A DNA stretch of 5,477 nt from DAIPHL01 sp036771375 (GTDB lineage Bacteria; Synergistota; Synergistia; Synergistales; Synergistaceae). Position 1 is the stretch's first letter. Each line of letters opens with the position of its first letter. The stretch spans positions 1 through 5,477 of the forward strand of contig DAIPHL010000145.1 of NCBI GenBank assembly GCA_036771375.1, written 5' to 3'. Under the pieces are notes generated by a model. That model was not told the DNA's origin. It ran no database searches and saw only the letters and a program-made list of their open reading frames with translations. The position numbers and the translations under genes are program-made. Below are positions 5,462-5,477 of this stretch, piece by piece.

Positions 5462-5477
5462 CGGCCCCGCGGGGCCG
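5462..5477. terminator. GC-rich palindrome, probable terminator stem cut by the window edge
   Basis: CGGCCCCGCGGGGCCG is a perfect 16-nt palindrome; as a hairpin it gives a 6-bp stem with a CGCG loop. It lies 52 nt after the hemB stop. Whether a T-run follows cannot be seen. A weaker stem (CCGA 5443-5446... more exactly CCGA/TCGG at 5443-5454) precedes it. The stretch 5411-5461 otherwise shows no gene or motif. Confidence 0.4.

Overview
The window is ordinary bacterial chromosome: GC-rich (about 60% by eye), tightly packed genes and strong Shine-Dalgarno sequences. I see no transposase, tRNA, rRNA, CRISPR array or phage gene. The genes suggest a bacterium with a polysaccharide-bearing, probably diderm, envelope that makes its own histidine and tetrapyrroles. 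The mix (a secreted DUF2993/LmeA-like protein beside a Vi-type UDP-sugar module and hemB) would fit a lineage such as Synergistota, but that is a guess; nothing here fixes the taxonomy.

Layout. Positions 1-1106, minus strand: the N-terminal 368 codons of a histidinol dehydrogenase (hisD); its C-terminus lies outside the window. Positions 1107-1275: a divergent intergenic region with a good minus-strand promoter for hisD, a TATAAT on the plus strand overlapping it, and small palindromes. Positions 1276-3314 and 3328-4362, plus strand: an apparently translationally coupled three-gene run consisting of a secreted DUF2993/LmeA-like protein, a TviB/WbpO-type nucleotide-sugar 6-dehydrogenase, and a TviC/WbpP-type UDP-GlcNAc 4-epimerase that starts with TTG. 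Positions 4367-4406: a long stem-loop separating this run from hemB. Positions 4430-5410: a complete zinc-type porphobilinogen synthase (hemB). Positions 5411-5477: a short tail ending in a 16-nt perfect GC palindrome, probably the stem of a terminator cut by the window edge.

How the genes work together. The dehydrogenase and epimerase together convert UDP-GlcNAc to UDP-N-acetylgalactosaminuronic acid, a precursor for capsule or O-antigen. The exported lipid-binding-like protein in front of them suggests an envelope role for the run. HisD (last two steps of histidine synthesis) and HemB (second common step of tetrapyrrole synthesis) are housekeeping enzymes with no clear link to the module.

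I did not find a convincing new system. The best second-look items are a near-consensus parS palindrome on the start codon of the DUF2993 gene, the long hairpin before hemB, the pairing of the DUF2993 gene with a UDP-GalNAcA module, and small active-site or regulatory-site deviations in HemB and HisD.
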